Translations under genes and position numbers: made by a program
The notes under the pieces: generated by a model
The model's input: only the letters and a program-made list of their open reading frames with translations
Told to the model about the DNA's origin: nothing
The model's database searches: none
Part shown: in pieces, positions 55,471 to 63,392 of the stretch
Numbering within the stretch: the first letter of the stretch is position 1
Layout: the number at the start of each line of letters is the position of its first letter
Source: Oscillatoria sp. FACHB-1407
GTDB lineage: Bacteria > Cyanobacteriota > Cyanobacteriia > Elainellales > Elainellaceae
NCBI RefSeq assembly: GCF_014697545.1
Contig: NZ_JACJSA010000002.1
Location: forward strand, 496,001 to 560,000
Length of the DNA stretch: 64,000 nt
Reading direction: 5' to 3'

Positions 55471-56772
55471 TTAAAAGCCCCAATATCGTCTGGGACCAAT
55501 GTCCAAATGCAACACGTTGGGCAGATTGCTGTAAATGCCAATGCCACCATTCCACCAAGCCATCAGCGCATTAGCGGCTCGTCTACCACTGTAACCCGAC
55601 ACTTGCACATCGACGGCTCGACCCGTTAAATGTTGGCTACGAGTCGCACCCCCGACAGCTCGGTTGATGGCTGGCGGACGATACCATGAGTTGATTTTGA
55701 AGGGTCTGCCAATCTGGTTTCTCGCCTTTTGCAACTCTCTGGCAAGGGCAATGATGTTGTTGACAATTTCCACAGTAGGAGGAATACGAGTCGCGTTTTT
55801 GGTGGCTTCTCCCCAGGTAAAACTGCCACCCGGAATAATGGGTTGATCCGTAAAAAAGGTGCTGTTATTTCCAGGTAACTTGAAGCTTCTGCCATTAAAG
55901 CGAGGGGTCGGTGTCGGGGTAGGAGTTGGTTTTGGAATGGGATACAACACCTTATTCTCTCGTTCGACCCGTGCGTGCAATTCGTAAACATACCAGGTAC
56001 TCAAATCATTGACATAATCCTTGGCATACTTGATTGCAAACTTAATGTGGTCATTAAAATCGCCCGTGTTGTCGGCATACGCATAGGATTCGAGAACCAG
56101 CGTTGTTCCTTGAGCGATCGCCACCCGTTCATTGGCAGGCAATTGAGAACTATCCACTGGACGACGCTTCAACACTGTGTCTCTGGTGACGCGCAAGATC
56201 AGAGGATTGGGGTCTTCGGGCGGATAGACAATTTCGCCATCAAACTCAACATAGGCATGTTGGTCGTAGACATACCAGGTGCTTAAGCCACGAATGAAAT
56301 CTTTGCGATCGCGGATGGCAAAGCGGATGTGACTACTGAAATCGCCCTGTGAATCAGCGTAGGCATAGGAATGTAAGAGGAACGATCGCCCTCTCTCAAT
56401 TTGCTCCATCTCATTGGGTGACAGAATCGAGGATTGAATAGGTCGTAGCTTAAACGTTGTGTTTTCAGAAATTCTTAGAATCGGTAAATTTTCCTGGTCT
56501 TCATGGGGGTAAACAACGACACCATCAAACTCAACCTCAGCATCCAAGCTGGAAACAAACCAGGTATTTAGCCCTCGAATCGCAGTGCCAGAAAGCGCAA
56601 ATTTAATGTGACCGTTAAAATCTCCATTGGCATTGGCATAGGCGTAGGATTGAATTTCAAAAGTTGTGCCAGCCTTAACCTCATGTACCTCTTGCGGGGT
56701 AAGCTCAGACGATGGCTCAGGACGGAGCTTAAAAACAGTGTCCTCAGTAACCCTTAAAATTCGCCGCACCAT
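55471..56772 (-). CDS. M15-type D,D-peptidase with three N-terminal repeat domains
   Basis: A 433-residue protein. Three homologous ~85-residue domains (about 5-88, 98-183, 192-277) each run: LRxTxxTxxKxRPxxSSxL, SYAYA, GDFxxHIKFA, LxTWYV, V(E/R)FxGxxxYP. A PTPTPTPTP linker (about 282-290) then leads to a peptidase M15 domain (about 300-433) with zinc ligands His381 and Asp388 (SQHLTGRAVD) and His422 (VLHLDIG). M15A enzymes cut peptidoglycan cross-links. No N-terminal signal peptide or membrane helix is visible, so how it reaches the wall is unclear. The repeat domain is unrecognised and may bind glycan or another surface partner. Confidence 0.88.
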   Translation of the reverse strand: MVRRILRVTEDTVFKLRPEPSSELTPQEVHEVKAGTTFEIQSYAYANANGDFNGHIKFALSGTAIRGLNTWFVSSLDAEVEFDGVVVYPHEDQENLPILRISENTTFKLRPIQSSILSPNEMEQIERGRSFLLHSYAYADSQGDFSSHIRFAIRDRKDFIRGLSTWYVYDQHAYVEFDGEIVYPPEDPNPLILRVTRDTVLKRRPVDSSQLPANERVAIAQGTTLVLESYAYADNTGDFNDHIKFAIKYAKDYVNDLSTWYVYELHARVERENKVLYPIPKPTPTPTPTPRFNGRSFKLPGNNSTFFTDQPIIPGGSFTWGEATKNATRIPPTVEIVNNIIALARELQKARNQIGRPFKINSWYRPPAINRAVGGATRSQHLTGRAVDVQVSGYSGRRAANALMAWWNGGIGIYSNLPNVLHLDIGPRRYWGF

Positions 56773-56914
56773 GAAATCTGCCTCATCACAACAATTGCTT
56801 TTGAGTATGCCAGATAAATACTCAAATGATGTAATCAGGTCAGTTGAAATAGGTATTAGGTAAAGCTGTTATTGAGCCGTTAGCCTTGGGTCTTTGTTAA
56901 CCGCCACAATTCAG

Positions 56915-57078
56915 AACCAATGACCATTGACTATCGACCATTGACCAATGACCAACGACCAATGACCATTGACTATTAACCAATGACCAATGACCATTGA
57001 CTATTAACCATTGACCAATGACCATTGACTATTAACCATTGACCATTGACTATTAACCATTGACTATCGACCAATAGC
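56915..57078. repeat. Heptamer array TTGACCA/ATGACCA
   Basis: Interleaved ATTGACT, ATTGACC and AATGACC units run for about 160 bp. The sequence is the reverse complement of the type seen at 20677-20830. Relative to the minus-strand gene at 57103 it follows the stop, just as the other array follows the glcE stop. Confidence 0.85.
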
Positions 57079-57102
57079 TCAGATCCTTCGATCGCTCAGA
57101 AA

Positions 57103-57291
57103 CTATTCTGGATCGTCCACTGCATCCGAACTGGTACGACCGTGATGAGTTTTAGGATCGCTTTCAGGTTGATCTGCTAACGAATGGGGTTGGGTCTGCG
57201 AATTGGCGGATGGGTCTACTTTAGCCTTAACCTGATCGGACTGACCCTCTGAGGATTGATTTTGTGCTGGTGAGGTGCGATCGCTTGACAT
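57103..57291 (-). CDS. Small hydrophilic protein of unknown function
   Basis: A 62-residue protein rich in Ser, Gln, Asp and Pro, without hydrophobic core or recognised domain, so probably intrinsically disordered. The ATG 57291 has GAGGA seven bases upstream, which supports translation. Composition is unusual but similar small Ser/Asp/Gln-rich proteins are common between cyanobacterial genes. I do not recognise a family. It could be a spurious frame; the ribosome-binding site is the main support. Confidence 0.45.
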   Translation of the reverse strand: MSSDRTSPAQNQSSEGQSDQVKAKVDPSANSQTQPHSLADQPESDPKTHHGRTSSDAVDDPE

Positions 57292-57471
57292 GGCTTGTCC
57301 TCAAAACAGGAAGAACATCGCCACCTTAAAGCGATTTCTGGCAGAGATCCCCTACCTTAAGGCTAAGTTCCCCTGAGACTCGGTTTTTCCTTCCTTAGGG
57401 AGTCGTTAAGTTGCCTGATGGTCAATTAACCTGCTAGTGAAAAAAGAACCCTCAGAGACGCTGATAAACCC

Positions 57472-58041
57472 ATGGAGACGCAAACAGAGCCGCGATCGCC
57501 CGAACTCACCCTAACTCGGATTGCCACCGTCCTGAAAATTGTAGGCTGGTTGAGTTTTTGGGTGCAGTTGGGGTTAGGTGTTGCCGCAGGCCTGTGTCTG
57601 GTATTCGTGATCTCTGGTCGTAATGTTTCCGGGGGAGGATCACCGGGTATTGGCATTGGGGTTTTTTGGGCGATCGCCGGAATTGCCGTTCTATTATTTA
57701 GCTTATTCCTGGCGTTTCGTCTGACCCGGTTTGCCAGACAACTCCGCCACCCCAATCCTGAACGGCACCCCTCCAGAGCAGCGGTCATGCAGTTTCTGCA
57801 AATGGTGATTCTGACTGGCGTTGCCGGGATGCTGGTAACGATTTTGGGAGGTGGTGCAACCCTGGGAGTTCTGCTGGCAAAGTCGATCGCCCAACCCCAA
57901 GGTGTTGCTATCTACGATCCACAACGCATCATTCGATCGCTCGATATTTTTGTGGCGATGGCAAATATGAACGGCATCACAGCCCATTTTGTAGGAGCTA
58001 TTACGGCATTAGGTCTGTTTAAATGGTTGGGTCGCTTTTGA
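57472..58041 (+). CDS. DUF3611 family membrane protein
   Basis: A 189-residue protein with four hydrophobic segments (about 20-48, 58-82, 105-130, 155-185). The start SPELTLTRIATVLKIVGWLSFWVQLGLGV and the later SLDIFVAMANMNGITAHFVG match DUF3611, a family of cyanobacteria and chloroplasts. The function is unknown; plant homologues are plastid-targeted. ATG 57472 is used. A GNAT-family gene follows after 18 bp, so the two may be co-transcribed. Confidence 0.88.
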   Translation: METQTEPRSPELTLTRIATVLKIVGWLSFWVQLGLGVAAGLCLVFVISGRNVSGGGSPGIGIGVFWAIAGIAVLLFSLFLAFRLTRFARQLRHPNPERHPSRAAVMQFLQMVILTGVAGMLVTILGGGATLGVLLAKSIAQPQGVAIYDPQRIIRSLDIFVAMANMNGITAHFVGAITALGLFKWLGRF

Positions 58042-58059
58042 TATCGCACCCACCCAACT

Positions 58060-58569
58060 ATGTCTGATGTTATTCGTAATGCAACCGAGGCAGATCTACC
58101 GAAGATTGTCGAGATTTACAACCGTTCCATTCCCGGACGTATGGCAACGGCTGATTTAGAGCCTGTAACGGTGGCTAGCCGCGTTGCCTGGTTTCAGGTA
58201 CACGATGTCAAAACTCGTCCCATCTGGGTGTTAGAGCGGCAGGGGGAGATTGCTGCCTGGATTAGCCTCAGTTCCTTTTATGGTCGTCCTGCGTATCAAG
58301 CCACCGCAGAAGTAAGCATCTATGTTGCTCCCAACTATCAGGGGCAGGGAGTGGGTTCCTATTTGTTGCAAACGATGATCGATCGCTGTCCTGAGTTTGG
58401 AGTCACCACTCTGTTAGGGTTTGTTTTTGGTCACAATGCCCCCAGTTTGAAAATGCTTGAAAAAGTGGGGTTTGAGCGTTGGGGCTTGTTACCGGCGATC
58501 GCTAAACTGGATGATCAAATGAAAGATCTGGTTATCTTGGGTTTAAAGATTAGTAATCGTGAAGTTTAA
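58060..58569 (+). CDS. GNAT N-acetyltransferase (phosphinothricin acetyltransferase-like)
   Basis: A 169-residue GNAT enzyme. The start IRNATEADLPKIVEIYNRSI, the middle WISLSSFYGRPAYQATAEVSIYV and the acetyl-CoA-binding YQGQGVGSYLLQTMID are those of the Pat/Bar-like subgroup, which acetylates phosphinothricin, methionine sulfone or similar compounds. In cyanobacteria the physiological substrate is unknown, with glutamine-synthetase inhibitor detoxification a possibility. It starts 18 bp after the DUF3611 gene stop and is followed by a hairpin. Confidence 0.9.
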   Translation: MSDVIRNATEADLPKIVEIYNRSIPGRMATADLEPVTVASRVAWFQVHDVKTRPIWVLERQGEIAAWISLSSFYGRPAYQATAEVSIYVAPNYQGQGVGSYLLQTMIDRCPEFGVTTLLGFVFGHNAPSLKMLEKVGFERWGLLPAIAKLDDQMKDLVILGLKISNREV

Positions 58570-59327
58570 AGATAGTAAACATAACGCTTTTGTTTCATGT
58601 CTCGTTGAGTAAAGATCACAATGAGGGTTGAACCCCCTCATTGAACGGTTACTTTCATTAAATTATTGAGAACTGTAATGAGAAATCCCTTCAAGGTCGT
58701 TTCCAGAGACATCTGTTAACAGATAGATTGACTGTGAAACAACATCCCCTTAAGCTAAAAGTATCTCGATTGGTCAGCCTAATTCAGAATAAATGATTGA
58801 TCTTTCAATCGTTGATCTGAAGCGGAGGAACCCAGTTTGGGGCTTGTCTTTGCTGTCTCTTTTATGACTGTTTCTTTTACAAGTTGTAAAGGTCATCAAA
58901 GAAGGATATCTCTCAATCCTAGCCCGTCAGCTAACTTCGTCGGCGTTGAGGGGAGACTGCAATCTTAGTATTATATTGAATGCTCTGATTTGACAGTATC
59001 CTGGTTTGGTTCTAATCGCTGCACTACCTGCCTGTGTTTGGAGACAGACATTCATATCGCTTAAATCACCAATAGCGTCATTGATTACAAATTGAGTTTT
59101 ATGCTTGATCAAGCATGAAAACTGAACAGTGTGTTCTCTATCAAACGCTATTTGGCTATACATTAAGAGACGATTTCAGGTAAAGTTCGCGAACACATTA
59201 CTGTGGGACGAAACCACCAAATTGAACTCTTTACATGAAGAGTTGCATAGCTTAGTGTCAACAATTCGTGTCCTCGGAAACCAATCTGTACAAGAGAGCT
59301 ATTGAGTGATCTGGGTGGGTAACTACT
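58570..59327. other. 758-bp gap with one hairpin and no clear gene
   Basis: CAATGAGGG (58619-58627) and CCCTCATTG (58635-58643) form a 9-bp stem just after the GNAT gene, possibly its transcript end. The rest is AT-rich. Two overlapping minus frames (58927-59163 and 59163-59465) show no ribosome-binding site or family similarity and are not called; a decayed gene is possible. Confidence 0.5.
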
Positions 59328-59537
59328 ATGCTGAATCTTGACGACTACGCTGTTCATCAAACCACTGGATATGTTGGTAAGGTAATGGGTTACGGGCATC
59401 AAATGTTGGATGGAACCTATCAACCAACTCTGATTGTTCGCCTTGTTAAAGGAGCTATCAATCAAGGTGGTTTTTTAGAAGATATTGCATCTGCCTGGGT
59501 ACAAGCTGATCCGAATACTCCAATGGTTAAAAGTTGA
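59328..59537 (+). CDS. Small conserved-looking hypothetical protein
   Basis: A 69-residue soluble protein. The sequence starts MLNLDDYAVHQTTGYVGKVMGYGHQMLDGTY and continues with a Val/Ile-rich beta-like middle and a Trp near the end (SAWVQAD). The early Val-x-x-x-Thr-Gly-x-Val-Gly-Lys-Val-x-Gly pattern resembles small beta-barrel domains that bind nucleic acid or act as CarD/KOW-like modules, but the match is too weak to assign. ATG 59328 has a weak GGGTGGG leader. Codon composition is normal. Function unknown. Confidence 0.5.
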   Translation: MLNLDDYAVHQTTGYVGKVMGYGHQMLDGTYQPTLIVRLVKGAINQGGFLEDIASAWVQADPNTPMVKS

Positions 59538-59539
59538 TT

Positions 59540-59631
59540 TATAGCCAACTATGTTTTATGGGGGGAAATTCCCTAGCCGAGGGCTATAGCCCCCCGCACT
59601 CTTTACTTTAAACATTTTGACAATGGCTATA
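59540..59631. mobile_element. MITE-like element with TATAGCCA ends
   Basis: The ends TATAGCCA (59540-59547) and TGGCTATA (59624-59631) are perfect inverted repeats. The interior holds GGGCTATAGCCCCC and GGGGAAATTCCC palindromes. It resembles family B in terminal and core style but differs in sequence. Confidence 0.65.
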
Positions 59632-59672
59632 TATAAACCTGCTGTAATTTTGAAATTTCAGTTCAGATTGTT

Positions 59673-59978
59673 ATGAAAACATCGTTAAAAGCAAAACCAA
59701 TCTATTTTTTCGATCGCCAAACCGCTTATCCGGGCTTTGCCGTTCATCAAAACAAAGAACAGGGTGGAGAATTACTTGTTCTGGTAAACTGTAAGCCAAA
59801 AGATGACCATATCGATTCCCTAAGGGGCTTAGAAGCTTATCCCTGTTGTACGTGGGAACATCCCTATAGGGTGCTTCACACTCGCCAAAATCGGATCATG
59901 CCAATTTGTCCTAAACCAACAGATGTAGAGCCGATTACAGACGAGATTCGTCGTCGTTTTGGCTTCGCAGCAAAATAG
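59673..59978 (+). CDS. Hypothetical protein with conserved Cys-Cys motif
   Basis: A 101-residue soluble protein. The central LRGLEAYPCCTWEHPYRVLHTRQNRIMPICPKP has two adjacent Cys, a third Cys and aromatic residues, which could hold a metal or simply form a compact fold. The start MKTSLKAKPIYFFD is preceded by AT-rich sequence and no strong ribosome-binding site. I do not recognise the family. It converges with the pdeM gene, leaving only 15 bp between stops. Confidence 0.5.
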   Translation: MKTSLKAKPIYFFDRQTAYPGFAVHQNKEQGGELLVLVNCKPKDDHIDSLRGLEAYPCCTWEHPYRVLHTRQNRIMPICPKPTDVEPITDEIRRRFGFAAK

Positions 59979-59993
59979 AGAATTTGGCAAAGA

Positions 59994-60641
59994 TCAACCC
60001 TGAAATGGAATAATGACATCTTCTGCAATGACATAAGCTGTTGCAGAGGATGTCAGTTCGACTTCATATCCTCCTGTAAATTCTCCAAACGAAGGAAGAA
60101 CTAGAAGATGTTGGATTTGATCGAAATAGAAGCAGGGTAACCTTAATCGATCTAACTTTGTTTTGATGTTGAGGCAGGGATGAATGTGACCACAAATGTT
60201 GAGATGGTGCGCTTGAGGAGAGGGTTCGTGGCTTAAGATCAGATTCTCAATTTGAATAGCATCAGTAAAGTAATGAATGGAGAGTTTTTCTAACTGGTGG
60301 GTTAAGTAGCGATCGTGATTTCCGATGATCAATGAGACGTCTGCCTCAACGGATTGTAGAAAGTCAAACCACAGATTTAACACTTCATCGACTAATGCAA
60401 ACTTGGAGTGAAGTAGGTCACCTAAGATAAACAGATGATCTGGTTTGAGTCGCAAGCAGAGGTTTTGTAAGCGATCGAGCGTTTCGGCATTAATCGCATT
60501 AGGAATTGGAATACCTGCTCGTTGAAAGGTTTCTGATTTACCGAGATGAATATCTGATACTAACAAGCTCTTAAACTGATCGATATAAATTGCCTTTTCA
60601 GGTAGCAATTTTAAGTTGATATCACAAGTCGTCAATTCCAT
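59994..60641 (-). CDS. pdeM: Ligase-associated DNA damage response endonuclease PdeM
   Basis: A 215-residue calcineurin-like metallophosphoesterase. Metal-binding motifs are in order: SDIHLGKSETFQ, ILGDLLHSKF, IGNHDRY, LSHEP and CGHIHPC. The length and the neighbours (DEXH helicase immediately upstream, ATP-dependent ligase further upstream) identify it as PdeM of the ligase-associated DNA-damage cassette. The start ATG 60641 lies 11 bp after the helicase stop, so the two are translationally close. It probably processes DNA ends together with the helicase and ligase. Confidence 0.92.
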   Translation of the reverse strand: MELTTCDINLKLLPEKAIYIDQFKSLLVSDIHLGKSETFQRAGIPIPNAINAETLDRLQNLCLRLKPDHLFILGDLLHSKFALVDEVLNLWFDFLQSVEADVSLIIGNHDRYLTHQLEKLSIHYFTDAIQIENLILSHEPSPQAHHLNICGHIHPCLNIKTKLDRLRLPCFYFDQIQHLLVLPSFGEFTGGYEVELTSSATAYVIAEDVIIPFQG

Positions 60642-60652
60642 GATTTATGCAG

Positions 60653-63100
60653 TTACTTATTGCTCCATTGTTCCTTAAGCCGTGTAATTCGCTCCAATAA
60701 ACTTTCGTTTGACATGCGGGAACTAAGACGTTCGACCAGGAGGGGAAAAGCAAAGGGAGACGGGCGTTTTGTGTCTCTCCAGGCGATCGCCAATCGATTC
60801 AATCGTTTCAAGGTTTTTGTTAAACGATGAACCTCTAACTGATCTTCCATAACTTCCGTTTCGGCTTGTTTTAATAACAAGTTTTCAGGCTCATATTTTG
60901 AAAAGACATCATAGATTAGGGATGAACTGACTTGTAGTTGACTCGATGTTTTTTTAGCGGATGGGTAACCTTTAAACACAAGTCCTGCGATCTGAGCTAT
61001 GTTGCGAAATTTGCGACTTGTCAGTTCAGAGAGATTTAGACTGGCTTTGATATCTTCCTGCAACCGTTCCAAATCAAAGAATTCTTTAGAGAACAAATCT
61101 TTGAATGGATAGTCCTTGGGTGCCAGGATTTCAAACCCGTAGTCGTTCACGGAGATCGTAAATGTAGCGTGTTTCTGACTAGCAAAGCGGTAGCCCCACA
61201 ACATTCCCAAGCCCTCATGCACAAACCGTCCTTCAAACGGGAAGACATACAAGTGTTGCCCTTCGCGAGTTTTGCAACACTCAATCAACAACTCATCTTG
61301 TGCTGGAAGCTGAGAAATGCGAGCTTGAGCCGAGAGGATCGGTTGAATGCACTCTAATTCTGCATTGCGTTGAGTTTGTTGTTTAACTGTAGTGATTTCT
61401 TGTCGGAGTTGACGACTGAGTGTATCCGAAATCGTTAAGTTACCGCCATACCAGATTGGAGTCACCGTGGATTTTCTGGTTGTTCCTTTGACGTAAACCA
61501 CCATGTCCTTCATCATGAAGAACTCTAGTTGTTTGCCTGCAAAGAAGAAAACATCGCCTTTCTTTAGTTTTGAAACGAAACTCTCTTCGACCGTTCCGAT
61601 GTCTTTACGGTTCGTGTAGACAATCCGAACCGCTTGACTTGAGGCGATCGTTCCCACTCCCATACGGTGCATCTTGATGATTTGAGCATCAGCTGCTTTG
61701 TAAACACCGTTCTCTAAAATGACTTTTTTATATCTAGGGTAAGCATTCAAACACTTCCCTCCAGTTGTAATAAATTCTAAAATCCAGTTCAATTCCTGTT
61801 CTGTGATCTGATTATAGGAAACTGTTTTTTGAATCTCTTGAAGTACCTCCTCGGCTTTAAACCCATCCCCACAGGCTAGTGTCACTAAATGCTGAATTAG
61901 CACATCGTAGGGTTTGGTAAGCGCACATCGGACTTCAATTTCTCCCGCATCTAGTCCATGCCGCATCGCTGAAATTTCCAACAATTCCAGAGCATTTGTT
62001 GGTAAAAAGAAAATCTCAGAGGTGCCCTGTGGCACATGTGCCGATCGCCCCGCCCGTTGCAACAGTCTTGCCAGATTTTTGGCACTGCCAATTTGCACCA
62101 CTCGCTCAACGGGTTGAAAGTCCACTCCTAAATCCAATGATGAGGTACAGACGACCCACTTAATCGTTCCTGCTTTGACTCCTGCCTCGATCGCCTCTCG
62201 TTCTTTGACATCAATCGATCCATGATGTAGTGCAATGCGATCGCCATACTCCGGTACGGCAAATAACAGGGCTTGATACCACCGCTCAGACTGCGATCGC
62301 GTGTTGGTAAAAATCAGCGTCGAGACATTGATATCTAACGCCTCCACCAGTTCATCTAGCATCCGCAAACCCAGATGTCCTGCCCAAGGAAAGCTATCCA
62401 CTGAGGTTGGTAAAACGCTTTTAATCACCGTCTGTCGCTGCAAATTCGCCTGAATGATTTTGGGTTCTACCCCCAATCCCACCGCAACTTGCGCCGCTTC
62501 AGAGGGATTACCTAACGTTGCAGAAATCGCCCACGTTTGCAGGGTGGGTTGCAGCGATCGCAAGTGAGACAGGCACAACTCCGTTTGAGTCCCACGTTTT
62601 GAATTGAGCAACTCATGCCATTCATCCAAAATCACTACTCGCAGCGAACTAAACCGTTCTCGATTGCCCTCATAAGACAACATCACTGACAACGATTCGG
62701 GTGTCGTAATCAAAATGTCGGGCATGTTTTTGAGTTGACGAGTCTTGCGGGAGGAAGTGGTATCTCCGGTACGAGATTCCACCTTTAGCTTCCAACCCAT
62801 CTCTTGAATGGGACGCAAAATCGCCTGTTCAATATCCCGCGACAATGCCCTGAGAGGTGTGATGTACAGTAGTTGCAGTCCAGGTTTGGGGGCATCTAAC
62901 ATTGCCGCGATCGCCCCCATCACCGCCGCATAGGTCTTGCCGGAACCCGTCGGCACCTGAATCATGCCGCTTTCACCTGCCAGCACTGCCTGCCATGTCT
63001 CCATCTGAAACGGCAACGGTTGCCAACCCTGTTTCTCAAACCACTCCAGGGCAGGCTGTAAGCAACTTAAATCAAATTTTTTCTGACGATGACGTGGCAC
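60653..63100 (-). CDS. Ligase-associated DNA damage response DEXH-box helicase (Lhr-like)
   Basis: A superfamily 2 helicase of about 815 residues. Q-motif-like FQMETWQAV and Walker A VPTGSGKTYA are near the N-terminus, followed by the DEWH box (VVILDEWHELL), SATLGN, IFTNTRSQSE, CTSSLDLGVDFQPVE and QRAGRSAH. The C-terminal half is the Lhr-type winged-helix/beta region. It belongs to the ligase-associated helicase group. I prefer GTG 63100, which has GAGG seven bases upstream; a TTG at 63124 adds eight residues. It unwinds DNA 3' to 5' in related proteins and works with PdeM and the ligase in repair. Confidence 0.94.
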   Translation of the reverse strand: MPRHRQKKFDLSCLQPALEWFEKQGWQPLPFQMETWQAVLAGESGMIQVPTGSGKTYAAVMGAIAAMLDAPKPGLQLLYITPLRALSRDIEQAILRPIQEMGWKLKVESRTGDTTSSRKTRQLKNMPDILITTPESLSVMLSYEGNRERFSSLRVVILDEWHELLNSKRGTQTELCLSHLRSLQPTLQTWAISATLGNPSEAAQVAVGLGVEPKIIQANLQRQTVIKSVLPTSVDSFPWAGHLGLRMLDELVEALDINVSTLIFTNTRSQSERWYQALLFAVPEYGDRIALHHGSIDVKEREAIEAGVKAGTIKWVVCTSSLDLGVDFQPVERVVQIGSAKNLARLLQRAGRSAHVPQGTSEIFFLPTNALELLEISAMRHGLDAGEIEVRCALTKPYDVLIQHLVTLACGDGFKAEEVLQEIQKTVSYNQITEQELNWILEFITTGGKCLNAYPRYKKVILENGVYKAADAQIIKMHRMGVGTIASSQAVRIVYTNRKDIGTVEESFVSKLKKGDVFFFAGKQLEFFMMKDMVVYVKGTTRKSTVTPIWYGGNLTISDTLSRQLRQEITTVKQQTQRNAELECIQPILSAQARISQLPAQDELLIECCKTREGQHLYVFPFEGRFVHEGLGMLWGYRFASQKHATFTISVNDYGFEILAPKDYPFKDLFSKEFFDLERLQEDIKASLNLSELTSRKFRNIAQIAGLVFKGYPSAKKTSSQLQVSSSLIYDVFSKYEPENLLLKQAETEVMEDQLEVHRLTKTLKRLNRLAIAWRDTKRPSPFAFPLLVERLSSRMSNESLLERITRLKEQWSNK

Positions 63101-63280
63101 GCAGGAATCCTCAACCAGTATCAAACTTTAGCGATCGCTACCCCTACCCTATCGTTCATTAAATCAGCACAATTACAATATAGAATCGCAGACACAGACT
63201 CAGTAATGCCAATTGTATTGGGATTGCTGCGAACCTTCTTCAGGCTGTGTGAACAAAGCCTGCCTTAACCCTACCTGCGA

Positions 63281-63370
63281 TATAGCAGTACTCACTAAGG
63301 TTAGGACGGGGTGCAGGGGTGGAACCCCTGGCTGGGTGCGCAGCCCCCACACCCCCTTATGTCCTAATGC
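63281..63370. mobile_element. Repeat B copy in the repair cassette
   Basis: From TATAGCAGTAC at 63281 the segment continues with GACGGGGTGCAGGGGTGGAACCCC, GGGTGCGCAGCCCCC and CACCCCCTTATG. The left end resembles the family terminus; the right end is not clear. It separates the ligase and helicase genes. Confidence 0.7.
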
Positions 63371-63392
63371 TTATGCGTAGGGCGATAAAACC

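Noticed and set aside
58927-59465. Two overlapping minus frames in the 58.6-59.3 kb gap
   Set aside because: Low-complexity composition, no start signal, and the second overlaps a better plus-strand small gene. A decayed gene cannot be excluded.
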